Numbered from the stretch's first letter, positions 20,349-30,501 are shown. The stretch is 64,000 bases of DNA from Schaalia vaccimaxillae DSM 15804 (GCF_000420425.1 NZ_ATUX01000005.1:434001-498000); one strand, 5' to 3'. Notes: generated by a model from the sequence alone, not told the origin. Program-made: numbers and translations.

Positions 20349-20735
20349 TTAGCGCCGCTGCTCCAAAGAATTGAGGGCAACCCGCTGAGCCAGCAGATAC
20401 AAGGCGATGGTGACGATCAGTCCCGTTATCAGCAGGACCTGGATCATACGGTGACTGTCTTGTCCCATGGCCACTGCCACAGCCAGGCAACCAATTCCGT
20501 GAAAGAGGCTGAGAACACCGGCCATTGCCAGGAAAGGCCAGGCAGCTTTATGCGCCGTATTCCAGGCGTCCTGGGACTCTTTGACCTCATCCTTCTTAAA
20601 ACCCCACCGTGAACCGAATTTGAGGGTCCCGATATTCGATTCGTAGGCGGTGGTTCCCAAAATTGCGGCTATTACTAGGAAGAGGATTGCACCGACAAGG
20701 CCGAGCAGATTGAGATTCTGGAGGTATTCGGGCAT
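20349..20735 (-). CDS. SdpI-like membrane protein
   Basis: 128 residues with three predicted helices (about 10-30, 65-90 and 97-117). The segment LKFGSRWGFKKDEVKESQDAW followed by a hydrophobic helix resembles the SdpI family, whose founding member gives immunity to the SdpC toxin in Bacillus. No toxin gene is nearby, so an immunity role is not supported here. It starts six bases after nadE and is co-transcribed, with GAAGGGA within the nadE end. Confidence 0.65.
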   Translation of the reverse strand: MPEYLQNLNLLGLVGAILFLVIAAILGTTAYESNIGTLKFGSRWGFKKDEVKESQDAWNTAHKAAWPFLAMAGVLSLFHGIGCLAVAVAMGQDSHRMIQVLLITGLIVTIALYLLAQRVALNSLEQRR

Positions 20736-20741
20736 CGGGCG

Positions 20742-22847
20742 TCAGTTCCCTTCAGTGGAGTTGGGTGCATCGACAATATCTGCGACGGTCGCTTCGAGTT
20801 CTGCGACCCAGTCGTCGGCCGAAATATCAGAAGGCATCCTCCAGTCACCACGTGGCGACAATGAGCCTCCGGCCATGACCTTGGGGCCATTGGGCAGAGT
20901 GGAACGCTTGAATTGCTGGGAGAAGAACCGCCACAGGAAGAGTTTTTCCCACTTGATGATCTCTTCGAGCGTGTACGCCGCCTTTTCATCTTGAGGGAAG
21001 GATGCTGGCCACGCGCCTGCCTCAATATCTGACCACGCATGATGCGCGAGGAAGGCAATCTTGGAGGGCCGATAGCCGCGGCGCAGCATGTAGAAGAGGT
21101 TGAAGTCCTGCAGGTTGTACGGGCCGATCTTATCCTGCGTGGACTGCATCTTTTCTCCCGGCTTGGCCGGCACCAACTCCGGCGAGATCTCAGTGGACAA
21201 AATTGAACGTAAAACCTCAGATACCGCGGGCTCGAATTGTTCGGTGTCTGCCACCCAGCGGATCAGATGCTGGATCATCGTCTTGGGAACACCCGCGTTC
21301 ACTCCGTAGTGGGCCATATGGTCGCCCACCCCGAAGGTGCACCATCCTAAAGCGAGTTCTGACAGGTCGCCGGTGCCCAAAACGATGCCACCATTGTGGT
21401 TGGCGATCCTGAACAGGTAGTCGGTGCGCAGTCCAGCTTGAACGTTTTCAAAGGTCACATCGTAGGAGGCTTCGCCCTCGCCGTAAGGGTGACCAATGTC
21501 GGCGAGCATCTGGCGAGCAGCGGGGGTGATGTCGATTTCTTCGAAGGAGGTGCCCAGCAGCCTGCACAACTCAGTGGCGTTGTTCTTGGTGTGTGCGCTG
21601 GTGGCAAAGCCGGGCAGTGTGTACGCCAGGATGTCAGTGCGAGGCCGGCCCAGTAGGTCCATGGCGCGCGCGGCTACAACGAGGGCGTGCGTGGAGTCCA
21701 AACCGCCGGAGATACCAATGACAATCTTTGGATTGCCAATCGCGCGTAGGCGTTGGACTAACCCTGAGACTTGAATCGAGTAGGCCTCGTAGCAGTCTTG
21801 GTCGAGCTTGGCCGCATCGTCAGGAACGAAGGGGAAACGGTCAACGACGCGCATGAGCCCCAGGTCGATGCGCGGCGGCTCAAGGGTGATTTCAACGGGA
21901 TGGTGGAAAAGCCCGAACGGTGAATGCTCATCGGCCATGGGTGTTGGCACATTGTCAGCGAAGGACCCCTGTCGTTTGCGTTCGCTGGCCAGGCGATCCA
22001 GGTCGACGTCGGCGTAGGTGATGACGCGGCCGCCACTGACGAAACGTTCGCCTTCGGCCAGGAGGTCTCCGGCCTCGTAAATCATGGTTTGCCCATCCCA
22101 GGCCAGATCTGTAGAAGACTCGCCTTCGCCGGCAGCCGTGTATACGTAGGCGGCGTTGAGGCGAGCCGAAGCTGCGCGCACGTTCATGCGACGATCGTCC
22201 GCGCGTCCCACTGTGATAGGCGAGGCCGAGAGGTTGGCGATCACCGTTGCTCCAGCTAGGGCTGCGGCCGAAGCTGGGGAGACGGGGACCCACAGGTCTT
22301 CGCAGATTTCAGCACTCACAACGAAGCCTGGCAGGTCTGTGGCTTCGATGAGTAGTGGGCCAAATGGCGCGTAGAAGTCGTCTTCGCCCTGCCATGTGGA
22401 CACGTTAATGATGCTGGGCGTGGAGGCGTCGGGGACCGCAAAATGACGGTGTTCGTAGAACTCCCCGTAGTTCGCCAGATTCCGTTTGGGAATGACACCG
22501 AGCACATCGCCTCGGTGAATGGCGACGGCGCAGTTGTACAGGCGTGCGCCAACTTTAACGGGAGCGCCAACAAGGAGGACGGGAAGAAGATCTTTAGATG
22601 CGTCAACGATTCGAGCTAACGCGGCGTCAACTTGGTCCAGCAGGACATCGGATAACAGGATGTCGTCAATGGAATAGCCGCTGATGCTCAACTCTGGAAA
22701 AACCACTAGAGCGGCACCATTCTCAGCTGCTTCTTTTGCCACGGAGATGATCTCGTCGGCGTTGACCAGAGGGCGGGCTGGGCGTACGGGTACGGTGGCC
22801 GCGGCGACGCGGGCGAAACCCTGGTCATAGAGCGAGTGGAAATTCAC
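20742..22847 (-). CDS. nadE: Glutamine-dependent NAD+ synthetase
   Basis: 701 residues; amidates nicotinic acid adenine dinucleotide to NAD using glutamine. The N-terminal nitrilase domain holds the Glu52-Lys121-Cys182 triad (VVFPELSISGY, IPKRNLANYGEF, EICEDLWVP) that releases ammonia. The C-terminal ATP-pyrophosphatase domain has the P-loop SGGLDSTHAL. GTG 22847 has GAGGAGG a few bases upstream; the open frame reaching 22874 is not needed. Confidence 0.96.
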   Translation of the reverse strand: MNFHSLYDQGFARVAAATVPVRPARPLVNADEIISVAKEAAENGAALVVFPELSISGYSIDDILLSDVLLDQVDAALARIVDASKDLLPVLLVGAPVKVGARLYNCAVAIHRGDVLGVIPKRNLANYGEFYEHRHFAVPDASTPSIINVSTWQGEDDFYAPFGPLLIEATDLPGFVVSAEICEDLWVPVSPASAAALAGATVIANLSASPITVGRADDRRMNVRAASARLNAAYVYTAAGEGESSTDLAWDGQTMIYEAGDLLAEGERFVSGGRVITYADVDLDRLASERKRQGSFADNVPTPMADEHSPFGLFHHPVEITLEPPRIDLGLMRVVDRFPFVPDDAAKLDQDCYEAYSIQVSGLVQRLRAIGNPKIVIGISGGLDSTHALVVAARAMDLLGRPRTDILAYTLPGFATSAHTKNNATELCRLLGTSFEEIDITPAARQMLADIGHPYGEGEASYDVTFENVQAGLRTDYLFRIANHNGGIVLGTGDLSELALGWCTFGVGDHMAHYGVNAGVPKTMIQHLIRWVADTEQFEPAVSEVLRSILSTEISPELVPAKPGEKMQSTQDKIGPYNLQDFNLFYMLRRGYRPSKIAFLAHHAWSDIEAGAWPASFPQDEKAAYTLEEIIKWEKLFLWRFFSQQFKRSTLPNGPKVMAGGSLSPRGDWRMPSDISADDWVAELEATVADIVDAPNSTEGN

Positions 22848-23026
22848 TGGTTGCCTCCTCGGTGGCTTCCTCAATGTCCGCTTTGGATCATACGGGAATC
22901 GCCTGCCCCATGGTCATTGGGTACTAGACGTCGGCTTAGGTCCGTGCTCGGCCTCGTTGTTGGAACGAGGACGCGGCCTCGTGAGCGGCGCGACGCCGAA
23001 ACCCAGCGTTATGCTTCCAACCCCAC

Positions 23027-23076
23027 TGATCCGCGCCGATGCCTGCTGGTATACGGACAGGCGTCGACGCGGATCA
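23027..23076 (-). terminator. Long hairpin downstream of ackA, probable terminator
   Basis: A 19-bp stem with two non-canonical positions (23027-23045 with 23058-23076) and a 12-base loop. It lies 40 bases past the ackA stop. A smaller 7-bp hairpin is at 22952-22970. No U tract follows. Confidence 0.6.
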
Positions 23077-23116
23077 ATGGATCTCGATATGAAATTTCAG
23101 GCAGACGCGACAGACA

Positions 23117-24313
23117 TCAGGAAGCGAAAGGCTGCGCCAAGCGCGCGATCGCTAATTCCTCATTCGTCGGGTAGACCACCAGCATCACCGTGGAATCGGG
23201 CTTGGAAATAATGCGCGGTTCGCTGGAACGCGCAGTGTTCTTCTCTTCGTCCATCTTGACGCCGAAAGGAGCCAAAGCCTCAGCCAACTCCGAGCGGATC
23301 GCCGCATCATTTTCACCAATACCAGCGGTGAAAGTAATGACGTCAAGGCCGCCAAGCTCAGCCGTGTAAGAACCCACGTACTTGAGCAGACGATTGATGT
23401 AGACGTCCATGGCTGCGCGCGCACGCTTTTGTGCTTCGGGAGCCGCGTCATTGTTAATCATTTCGCGCACCGAACGCATGTCGGCTTCACCAGTCAAGCC
23501 TTTCATGCCGGACTTCTTATTGAACAGGGTGTCGATTTCATCAATGGACATGCCCATGCGCGCCAGGTGGAACACCACCGCAGGATCAATGTCGCCAGTG
23601 CGAGTACCCATAACCAGGCCCTCGAGCGGCGTCAGACCCATTGAAGTGTCAATCGGCTTGCCATTGAGGTTGGCGGACACGGAGGCGCCATTGCCCAGGT
23701 GCAACACGATCTGCTTGAGATCGTCGCGGTCGAGCATCTGGCAAATCTCGCGCGAAATGAACTGATGAGAGGTGCCGTGGGCGCCGTAACGACGGATCGA
23801 ATACTTCTTCGCAGTCTCAGCTTCCAGCGCGTAAGTCGCCGTCTTGGCGGGCAGCTGCTGGAAGAACGCCGTATCAAAGACAGCAACATGGGGGATGTCT
23901 GCCATGAGTTCACGAGCCACGTCAATGCCCTTGAGGTGGGCCGGGTTGTGCAGGGGAGCCAGCGGACACAGCTCTTCGATCTTGTCGCGCACCTCGTCGG
24001 TGATCAGGGCCGGGCCGTCGAAGAACTCTCCGCCCTGGACGACGCGGTGGCCCACAGCCACAACGTTGGCTTGTGCCAAGGTAGGGCCCTTCGTGTCAAA
24101 GAGGCGCAAAACCTCACGCATACCGACCTCGTGGTCGGGCACGGGCAGACGTTCTTCGGTGACCTGGTCCCCGTGAACATGCTTAATGTCGCCCATCGCC
24201 TCGCCGATACGCTCGACGATGCCCTTGGCAACTGCGTCGCCGGTGGCCGGGTCAACGAGCTGGTACTTGATGGAAGAAGAACCGGAGTTAATGACGAGGA
24301 CGGTCGTAGACAC
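23117..24313 (-). CDS. ackA: Acetate kinase
   Basis: 398 residues; converts acetyl phosphate and ADP to acetate and ATP. The N-terminal VLVINSGSSSIKY, the GHRVVQGG motif, APLHNPAH and the ATP-binding HLGNGASV and GTRTGDIDP segments are all present. GTG 24313 has AAAGG seven bases upstream. It follows pta on the same strand and the pair makes ATP from acetyl-CoA during fermentation. Confidence 0.97.
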   Translation of the reverse strand: MSTTVLVINSGSSSIKYQLVDPATGDAVAKGIVERIGEAMGDIKHVHGDQVTEERLPVPDHEVGMREVLRLFDTKGPTLAQANVVAVGHRVVQGGEFFDGPALITDEVRDKIEELCPLAPLHNPAHLKGIDVARELMADIPHVAVFDTAFFQQLPAKTATYALEAETAKKYSIRRYGAHGTSHQFISREICQMLDRDDLKQIVLHLGNGASVSANLNGKPIDTSMGLTPLEGLVMGTRTGDIDPAVVFHLARMGMSIDEIDTLFNKKSGMKGLTGEADMRSVREMINNDAAPEAQKRARAAMDVYINRLLKYVGSYTAELGGLDVITFTAGIGENDAAIRSELAEALAPFGVKMDEEKNTARSSEPRIISKPDSTVMLVVYPTNEELAIARLAQPFAS

Positions 24314-24374
24314 GTTAACGCCTTTCAATGAACTGGAAGAGTGGGATACAGAAGAAGAGTAATGGACGAGGACG

Positions 24375-24400
24375 GGCTCGGGTTCACACGAACCCGAGCC
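24375..24400 (-). terminator. Hairpin between pta and ackA (attenuator or processing site)
   Basis: A perfect 11-bp stem with a four-base loop eight bases after the pta stop, with no U tract. It could partly terminate or stabilise the pta message while ackA is read through. Confidence 0.5.
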
Positions 24401-24407
24401 ACGCGCC

Positions 24408-25901
24408 TCAGCCCTGAGCTTGGATTGCTGTCAGAGCAACGGTATTGACAATGTCTTCGACCAGGGCACCTCGCGACAGGTCGTTGACCGGCTTATTGAG
24501 CCCCTGCAAGACCGGACCAACGGCAACGGCGCCGGAGGAACGCTGGACAGCTTTGTAACCGATATTGCCCGCCTCAAGTGAGGGGAAGACAAACACATTG
24601 GCGTGTCCAGCAACGGCAGAATCGGGCAGCTTGGTGGCGGCCACCGCCGAATCTACAGCCGCATCGAACTGGATCGGACCTTCGACAGCCAACTCGGGGG
24701 CCTTCTCGCGCACAATCTTCGTGGCTTCAATGACGGCGTCAACGTCAGGACCAGAACCGGAAGAGCCGGTCGAGTAAGACAGCATGGCGACCTTCGGGTC
24801 GACGCCGAACTGGGCGGCAGTGTGCGCCGAAGAGATCGCGATGTCCGCCAACTGTTCGGGGGTCGGGTTCGGGTTGACCGCACAGTCGCCAAAGGCCCAC
24901 ACGCGATCCTTCATCAGCATGAGGAAGACAGACGACACAATGGACACTCCCGGCGCCGTCTTAATGATCTGGAAGGACGGGACAATCGTGTGGGCGGTGG
25001 TGTGAGCTGCGCCCGAGACCATGCCGTCGGCATCTCCCATGTGCACCATCATGGTGCCAAAGTACGAAACGTCGGCGACCTTCTCGCGGGCCTGCTCAAC
25101 GGTGACGCCCTTCTTTTCGCGCAAACGCGCAAACTCGACGGCGTACTGTTCGCGCAACTCGGGGTCATTAACGGACACGACCTTCGCCTGGCTCAAGTCG
25201 ATCCCCAGTTCAGCGGAACGCGAAGACACGTGGTCGGCGTCTCCGACCAAGATGATGTCGGCAATCCCGCCCTCGATAATCTGCGCTGCAGCTTGCAGGA
25301 CACGATCATCCTCGGGTTCGGGCATCACGATGCGCTTGCGGTCTGCGCGCGCACGGTCAATAAGGTCAGCCTGGAAGGACAGGGGAGTGACCGTGTTAGG
25401 AGCTTCAGTTTCGAGCAGACGCGAGACGGCCTCGTCATTGAGCGGCAGCGACAAAATCGGCAGCTCAGTGTCAATGTTGGCGTTCGAGGACACAGCAACG
25501 GCCACGACCTTGGCCTCGTGTCCCTTGGCGCGAGCGACACCCACTTGCACTTCCTGGGCCAACAGCTCTGCGCCGACTCCCTCGCCATCGAGGGCGAGGA
25601 CGACGCCTGCCTGAGCAGAGGCAGCCAGGTCCAGTGACCAGCCAACGGCATCAAAGGTGCGTGCGTCAGCCTGGTCCAAAGCGTCGACGAGGACGAAATC
25701 AGAGTCAGCTGCGCGCACGGCCTCGACTGCGGCGGGAAGAGCCTGGGTGGGGGAGGTAGCGGCTTCGCGAGCGTTGGTGCCTGCGAAGACGTCAAGACGG
25801 GTTAGGGTGCCGCGGGTCTGGAGGGCCTTGGCGAGTTCGTCGCCGACCTGGGTAGCGGTGTCAGCGGATCCGGGTCCTACGACGATGTAGCGGGAAGTCA
25901 C
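24408..25901 (-). CDS. pta: Phosphate acetyltransferase
   Basis: 497 residues; makes acetyl phosphate from acetyl-CoA. The catalytic PTA domain covers about residues 180-497 (RKRIVMPEPEDDRVLQAA, GDADGMVSGAAHTTAHT, SYSTGSSGSGPDVDAV, VFPSLEAGNIGYKAVQR). The first 175 residues resemble the BioD-like N-terminal region, but there is too little length for the DRTGG regulatory domain found in the 700-residue E. coli enzyme. GTG 25901 has GAAGGAG upstream; the longer open frame is not supported. Confidence 0.94.
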   Translation of the reverse strand: MTSRYIVVGPGSADTATQVGDELAKALQTRGTLTRLDVFAGTNAREAATSPTQALPAAVEAVRAADSDFVLVDALDQADARTFDAVGWSLDLAASAQAGVVLALDGEGVGAELLAQEVQVGVARAKGHEAKVVAVAVSSNANIDTELPILSLPLNDEAVSRLLETEAPNTVTPLSFQADLIDRARADRKRIVMPEPEDDRVLQAAAQIIEGGIADIILVGDADHVSSRSAELGIDLSQAKVVSVNDPELREQYAVEFARLREKKGVTVEQAREKVADVSYFGTMMVHMGDADGMVSGAAHTTAHTIVPSFQIIKTAPGVSIVSSVFLMLMKDRVWAFGDCAVNPNPTPEQLADIAISSAHTAAQFGVDPKVAMLSYSTGSSGSGPDVDAVIEATKIVREKAPELAVEGPIQFDAAVDSAVAATKLPDSAVAGHANVFVFPSLEAGNIGYKAVQRSSGAVAVGPVLQGLNKPVNDLSRGALVEDIVNTVALTAIQAQG

Positions 25902-26138
25902 GGAAGCTCCTTCAATCACGTGAAAATGTGCACGACGGTTTGCATCGCGTGAATATCGTAGCGCCGCGCATGTGACAAAGACGCCGCTGAATCTGGAATC
26001 GACGAAACACTTGCAGTCCGTGAACGTATGGGCACCGTCGGATTTCCAATTGGACACTCTGGGGTACCGATGCCAATGACAGTTGCTGTGTGGTGAAGAC
26101 CTCGAAAGAAAAAGACACTATTCGATTCAGGAAAGGCA

Positions 26139-26759
26139 TCAGTGTGAATCCACGGTGATGCCGTGGCCGACAAGAAGTACGTTGACAGCTTCGTCCCAAA
26201 GGTCGATAAGGGACAAGGAAGGGTCACGCAGCCACTGCTCCTCGAGGCCTCCCATGAGAGCAAGAAGCTCGCGACTCAGTGCTTGTGCATGATCGGTTTT
26301 TGTAAACATCCCTTCGAGCAGGCGCAGTGACCACGCATCTCTCGCGATGAAGTAGTCATGGCTGGGATGCTCGACTGCGAGGGACTCATTGCGCAAGATT
26401 GCGTACAGGCGCACGATCATCGGTTGGGTCTCATTATGTTTAACGAGGGCGTGCAACATTTTGACGGCGGTGTGAACAGATAAGTTAGCTTGCCCTGATT
26501 CGACAGTTTCCCAGTCGATGTCTCCGCCGACTTTAGCCATGACTGCAAGGTCGCGATCATCACGGTCGTCAAGGACCATCTGAAGTACTTGCTCCTTCGA
26601 GCCAATGTGGTGGAGGAGGCCAGCATTTGACAGACCACATTGTTGGGCGAGGGCGGCAATTGTGAAGCCGAAATAGCCCTTGAGGGAGATTAGCCGACTA
26701 GCTTCCTCGACGATGCTCGTGACGCGGTCTTCCGCCTTCAATCGGATTCGCTTAGTCAT
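26139..26759 (-). CDS. TetR-family regulator
   Basis: 206 residues. The N-terminal helix-turn-helix is ISLKGYFGFTIAALAQQCGL followed by LLHHIGSKEQVL. The C-terminal ligand domain is typical in size but unassigned. AAGGAGGG is just before ATG. It lies downstream of the GH3-symporter operon on the same strand, separated by a hairpin, and is the likely ligand-controlled repressor acting at the palindrome at 30476-30497. The inducer would be a glycoside or its product; that is inference. Confidence 0.88.
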   Translation of the reverse strand: MTKRIRLKAEDRVTSIVEEASRLISLKGYFGFTIAALAQQCGLSNAGLLHHIGSKEQVLQMVLDDRDDRDLAVMAKVGGDIDWETVESGQANLSVHTAVKMLHALVKHNETQPMIVRLYAILRNESLAVEHPSHDYFIARDAWSLRLLEGMFTKTDHAQALSRELLALMGGLEEQWLRDPSLSLIDLWDEAVNVLLVGHGITVDSH

Positions 26760-26782
26760 TTCCACCCTCCTTGTCTGTCCGA

Positions 26783-26826
26783 GTTGTCGTGGCGGGCAGA
26801 AATCAAGTATTGCCCACCACGACAAC
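26783..26826 (-). terminator. Hairpin between the GPH symporter and tetR genes
   Basis: A 16-bp stem with one G-U pair (26783-26798 with 26811-26826) and a 12-base loop, starting 16 bases after the symporter stop. Probable terminator, with no strong U tract. Confidence 0.6.
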
Positions 26827-26841
26827 GTGGCTGCTTCGATC

Positions 26842-28278
26842 TTAGGAGTTTTGGACTCCCATCTCGCGCAGCTTCTTATTTGCTTCGAAGACTCGGAAGG
26901 GGAGGAACAGTGCGAGCCTCAGCAGTGCCAGTAGGATGGAAATGCCTAGGTAGGCAAGTATTGTCACTTGAAGCACTGTTTCTGACTGGTAAGACAGGGC
27001 AGCATCGAATCCGGCTGCTCCGAGAAGCCAACCGACTGCCGCTGCTCCGATTCCCTGACCAACTTTGATTCCAATCGACGAGGCTGAGAAAGTTAGACCT
27101 TGAAGCTCGTTGCCCTTGCGTAGCTGGATGTTGTCGCCAACGGCCGCTACGTATGCCATGAAGGTTCCTAAGAAAGATGCGTTGCCAATGGCTGCAATTA
27201 CCAAGGCCCCGAGAAGACCCGGCAGGCTGTCTTGGAAGAACCACCCCAGTCCGTAGCCGATCGCTGAGATCGCTGATGAGATGACGTTAACGCGCCAGAC
27301 TCCATACTTCTGAGTGATTGTTGGAAGGAATGCCAGGACAACCACCATGGGTGCAAAGGCTGCCGTGGTCAGTGGGCCGAGGTAGTTTCCGTTGCCAAGG
27401 ATGTAGGTTGCAAAGTAAACGCCCGCTCCACCGGTGAGACCGTTGTTGATATAGAAAAGCGTAGTGATGCCTAGGATCATCAGGAAGTAGGGATTGCGCA
27501 CGACAGTTGCGATGTCGGTTCCGATGCGGCGCGATGACAGGGGGTGGCGCGTGGTCTTCTCGAACTTGATCTTGTGTTTTTCTGCCGCCGCTTCTTCTTT
27601 GGTCCAGGTCTTGAGTTCTTTGAGAGAGAAGAAAGAAATCAGCAGAAGTACGACAATGACGAGTCCATAAAGGCCACCTACGGCTGCCCATCCCTTTGAT
27701 CCTTTGCCGAAAATATCGACAAGCTTGAGGGTAACGCTGGAGATTGTCAGTACTGCCAGGATCGTGAAGATGAAGCGGATTGACCCCATAGATACACGGG
27801 TCGGCTCATGCGTGGTACTCAGAGCGACTAGCGCGTTGTAGGAGATATTCGCGGCGGTGTAGAAGAAGGTGCCGATGAGTAGGTACAGCACGAAAAAGTA
27901 TCCTGCGCGGGCTGATTCGGATAGGCCCTGCGGCACGTTGAACAGCATGAAGGTCCCCACCGCTAAAGGAAAGGTTGACCAGAATAGCCACGGTCTAGCT
28001 TGCCCCCAGCGTGTGCGGGTGCGGTCGAGGAGAAGCCCGAAGACGAGGTCGGAGACGCCGTCGGTGAGACGTGCGACGAGCATGAGGGTCCCAAGGATTG
28101 TTGCACCTACTCCCACGTAGTTCGTCATATAGAACATGGCGAATGAGGAAATAAAAGTCCAAGAGAAATTCATTCCGGCATCGCCTAGGCCATAGCCGAT
28201 CTGCTGGAGTAGGGAGAGTCGTGGGCCTCCTTGCTGGGGACGAGTCGAGTGTGCCTGTGAATCGAGTAAGGTTGACAT
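26842..28278 (-). CDS. GPH-family glycoside/pentoside/hexuronide:cation symporter
   Basis: 478 residues with about twelve membrane segments. The early IGYGLGDAGMNFSWT and the loop DGVSDLVFGLLLDRTRTRWGQARPWLFW are hallmarks of the GPH family within the major facilitator superfamily. It begins nine bases after the GH3 gene and so belongs to the same transcript. The likely job is import of the oligosaccharide or aglycone glycoside that GH3 hydrolyses in the cytoplasm. Confidence 0.9.
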   Translation of the reverse strand: MSTLLDSQAHSTRPQQGGPRLSLLQQIGYGLGDAGMNFSWTFISSFAMFYMTNYVGVGATILGTLMLVARLTDGVSDLVFGLLLDRTRTRWGQARPWLFWSTFPLAVGTFMLFNVPQGLSESARAGYFFVLYLLIGTFFYTAANISYNALVALSTTHEPTRVSMGSIRFIFTILAVLTISSVTLKLVDIFGKGSKGWAAVGGLYGLVIVVLLLISFFSLKELKTWTKEEAAAEKHKIKFEKTTRHPLSSRRIGTDIATVVRNPYFLMILGITTLFYINNGLTGGAGVYFATYILGNGNYLGPLTTAAFAPMVVVLAFLPTITQKYGVWRVNVISSAISAIGYGLGWFFQDSLPGLLGALVIAAIGNASFLGTFMAYVAAVGDNIQLRKGNELQGLTFSASSIGIKVGQGIGAAAVGWLLGAAGFDAALSYQSETVLQVTILAYLGISILLALLRLALFLPFRVFEANKKLREMGVQNS

Positions 28279-28287
28279 GATTACACC

Positions 28288-30446
28288 TCACTTTGAAATG
28301 AGCAGGCGAATTGCTTGTTCGTCGTGAGCGTGGAAAGCGACTTCGAGCTCAATTTCTCCGTCTTCAAGGACGATTGCGCCGACATTCCGATCCCAAGAAC
28401 CTAGCTGCGTGAGGCGTACGGGAATTGATGCGTTGGCGCTGGAAGCCGCCGGGACCTCGACGGTGGCGAAGCCGAGAAGCTGGCTCTCTTCGGCATGACG
28501 ACCTCCGCGTCCGTATACCTGGACAACCTGGATGCCATCGCGTTCGCCGGTGTTGGACACCTTGACGTGCATGGTCAGGATACGGTCGGCTCCCTGTCCG
28601 ACTGAGCCAATAATCTCGGCGGTGTCTAGGCGGTAACTCGTATATGACAGACCCCAACCGAGTGGATAGGCCGCTTTGACGCCGAGGCGGTCAAGGAGTC
28701 TTTGTCCGTGCCAGCGGTCGTAAGTGACAGTGGTGGCGTCGCGATCGAATGCAGGCAGGTGCTCCTCGCTTGTTGGAATGGAGAATGGCAGGCGGCCAGA
28801 AGGGTTGACAGAGCCTCGAAGAACGTCGGCGAAGGCGTGTCCGCCCTCCATTCCGGCGTACCAGAGCATGAGGATTGCTGGGACTTGCTTGCGCCAACGC
28901 TCCATCATGATGGTTCCTGCGCCTACGAGGGCGACGATGGTACGAGGATTGGCATCTGCGACTGCGAGGATAATCTCTTCGTCGATGTCTCGTAAAGCTA
29001 GGTGAGAGCGGTCGCCACCGTATCCAGCGGTCATGATGACGTTTGCCTCACCGGTCGGGATCTCGCTTCCTTCGGGGAGTTCAGGATATAGAGCAGTGAG
29101 GATGGGATCGTCCATTGTGTCTCCGCCGACCCATTCGCCTTCATCATGCTTTGTAAAGCCTGCGACAATAATGGCAATTTCGGCCTCGGCAGCAGCCTTG
29201 GCTGCCGCTTTCGGATCGTCTTCGCAGACATGGATGATCTTTGCTTTGGGGTACGCAGCGCGGATTCCTTCCAAGGGGGTCACGTGCGAGGGTGGACGTA
29301 CCATCGAGGAGCCGGAATCGCCCATATTCTCTGCTGTGGCAAGGCGTCCGATGACCGCGATCGAGGCTGGACTGTGTGTCAGGGGAAGGATGGAGGTCCC
29401 GTCAATTTCCTCGTTTTTGAGCAGGGTGATGGCGCGGTTGGCGACTTCCCGTGCGAGAAGGCGGTGCTCATCAGAAGCTAGAAGTGAGAGGTCTTCGGGA
29501 ACTTCGTCACGTTTGGCGTAGGAACGTATTTGTGCGGCGATGAGTCGGACGCCGGAGCGGCGTACGTTGTCCCACGAGGCTTCACCCGACTGGAGGGCGT
29601 TGGTGAGGTGCTCTGCGCGCTGTTGAGTGAAGGGTCCTCGAGGTCGAGGCCGGCCTCAAGCGACTTCGCTGCATTACGCAGGCCCCAAATGAAGTCTGAA
29701 ACGGTAATGCCGTCCCAGCCCCACTGGTTGCGTAAGACCTCTGTGAGAAGGTGATGGTTTTGGCCAGCCCATTGCCCGTTGACAGAGTTGTAGGCACTCA
29801 TAATCGCTGCGACGCCCTCATCGACGGTGCGCTTGAAGTGTGGTAAGTACTGCTCGTGGAGGTCTTCTTCACTGATTGTGACATCAACTTCGAAGCGTTT
29901 GTTTTCCATTGAATTGAGTGCGTAGTGCTTAGCGCAGGCCATGGCGTGACGCTGAATACCTCGGGTGAGCGCAGCTCCCATTTCGCCCAAGATGTAGGTG
30001 TCTTCACCGTAGGTTTCCTGGATACGTCCCCAGGCTGGATGGCGGGGCAAGTTGATGTATACGCCACCGAAGAAATTGCCACCGACAGCGCGGACCTCAG
30101 TGCCGATTGCGTCACCCACGCGTTCCTCTAGGTCTGTGTCCCATGTGGCTCCTCGGGCCATGGATACGGGGAAGGCTGTGCCGTTTGCGCTGACGCATCC
30201 ACGGGGGCCGTCAACAAATCTGGTGCCCGGGATGCCTAAGCGGTCAATCTGGCCGTGGACATATGGAGCGGTGTTATAACCGATCTGCATCATTTCAGTC
30301 ATCCCCTGCCAGAAGGGGGTGTCTCCGTCAAGTAGTGAGAGTTTTTCTTCGCTGGTCAGCTGGTTGTAGAGCTTTTCTGCTTCAGTGAAGGCGTCGTTTC
30401 CTTGTTTGACAGCTTGAACTGCAGTTTCGAACGGTGTTGCCACCAT
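28288..30446 (-). pseudogene. GH3 beta-glycosidase gene with a one-base frameshift
   Basis: The two halves of one glycoside hydrolase family 3 protein are in different frames. The N-terminal half has DGPRG, KHYALN and the nucleophile aspartate in TVSDFIWG. The C-terminal half has the second sheet domain and a fibronectin III-like end. The frame is lost at the CCC run on the coding strand (29632-29634): reading GACCC as GACCCC restores LEDPFTQQRAEHLTNALQSG. The span is 2159 bases, one short of 720 codons. No signal peptide is seen, so the enzyme would be cytoplasmic. ATG 30446 has AAAGGAG upstream. It may be a true pseudogene or a sequencing error. Confidence 0.85.
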
Positions 30447-30475
30447 GAGGATCTCCTTTGATCTACAGCATTGCA

Positions 30476-30497
30476 ACCTACCGACTAATCGGTAGGT
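30476..30497 (-). promoter_or_regulatory. Palindromic operator for the GH3-symporter operon
   Basis: ACCTACCGA, four bases, TCGGTAGGT: perfect 9-bp arms typical of TetR-family operators. It sits just downstream of the predicted -10 box and about 30 bases before the GH3 ATG, so repressor binding would block initiation. The TetR gene at 26139 is the natural candidate. Confidence 0.75.
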
Positions 30498-30501
30498 AAT
30501 A

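Noticed and set aside
20349-20735. Bacteriocin immunity locus around the SdpI-like gene
   Set aside because: No toxin, processing or export gene is adjacent; the gene is coupled to nadE.
22921-22980. Possible tRNA-like or riboswitch structure upstream of nadE
   Set aside because: Only a 7-bp hairpin and a separate long hairpin are present; no tRNA arms or known riboswitch core could be assembled.
24603-25637. 344-codon plus-strand frame over pta
   Set aside because: Arg/Gly-rich antisense reading of a clear pta gene.
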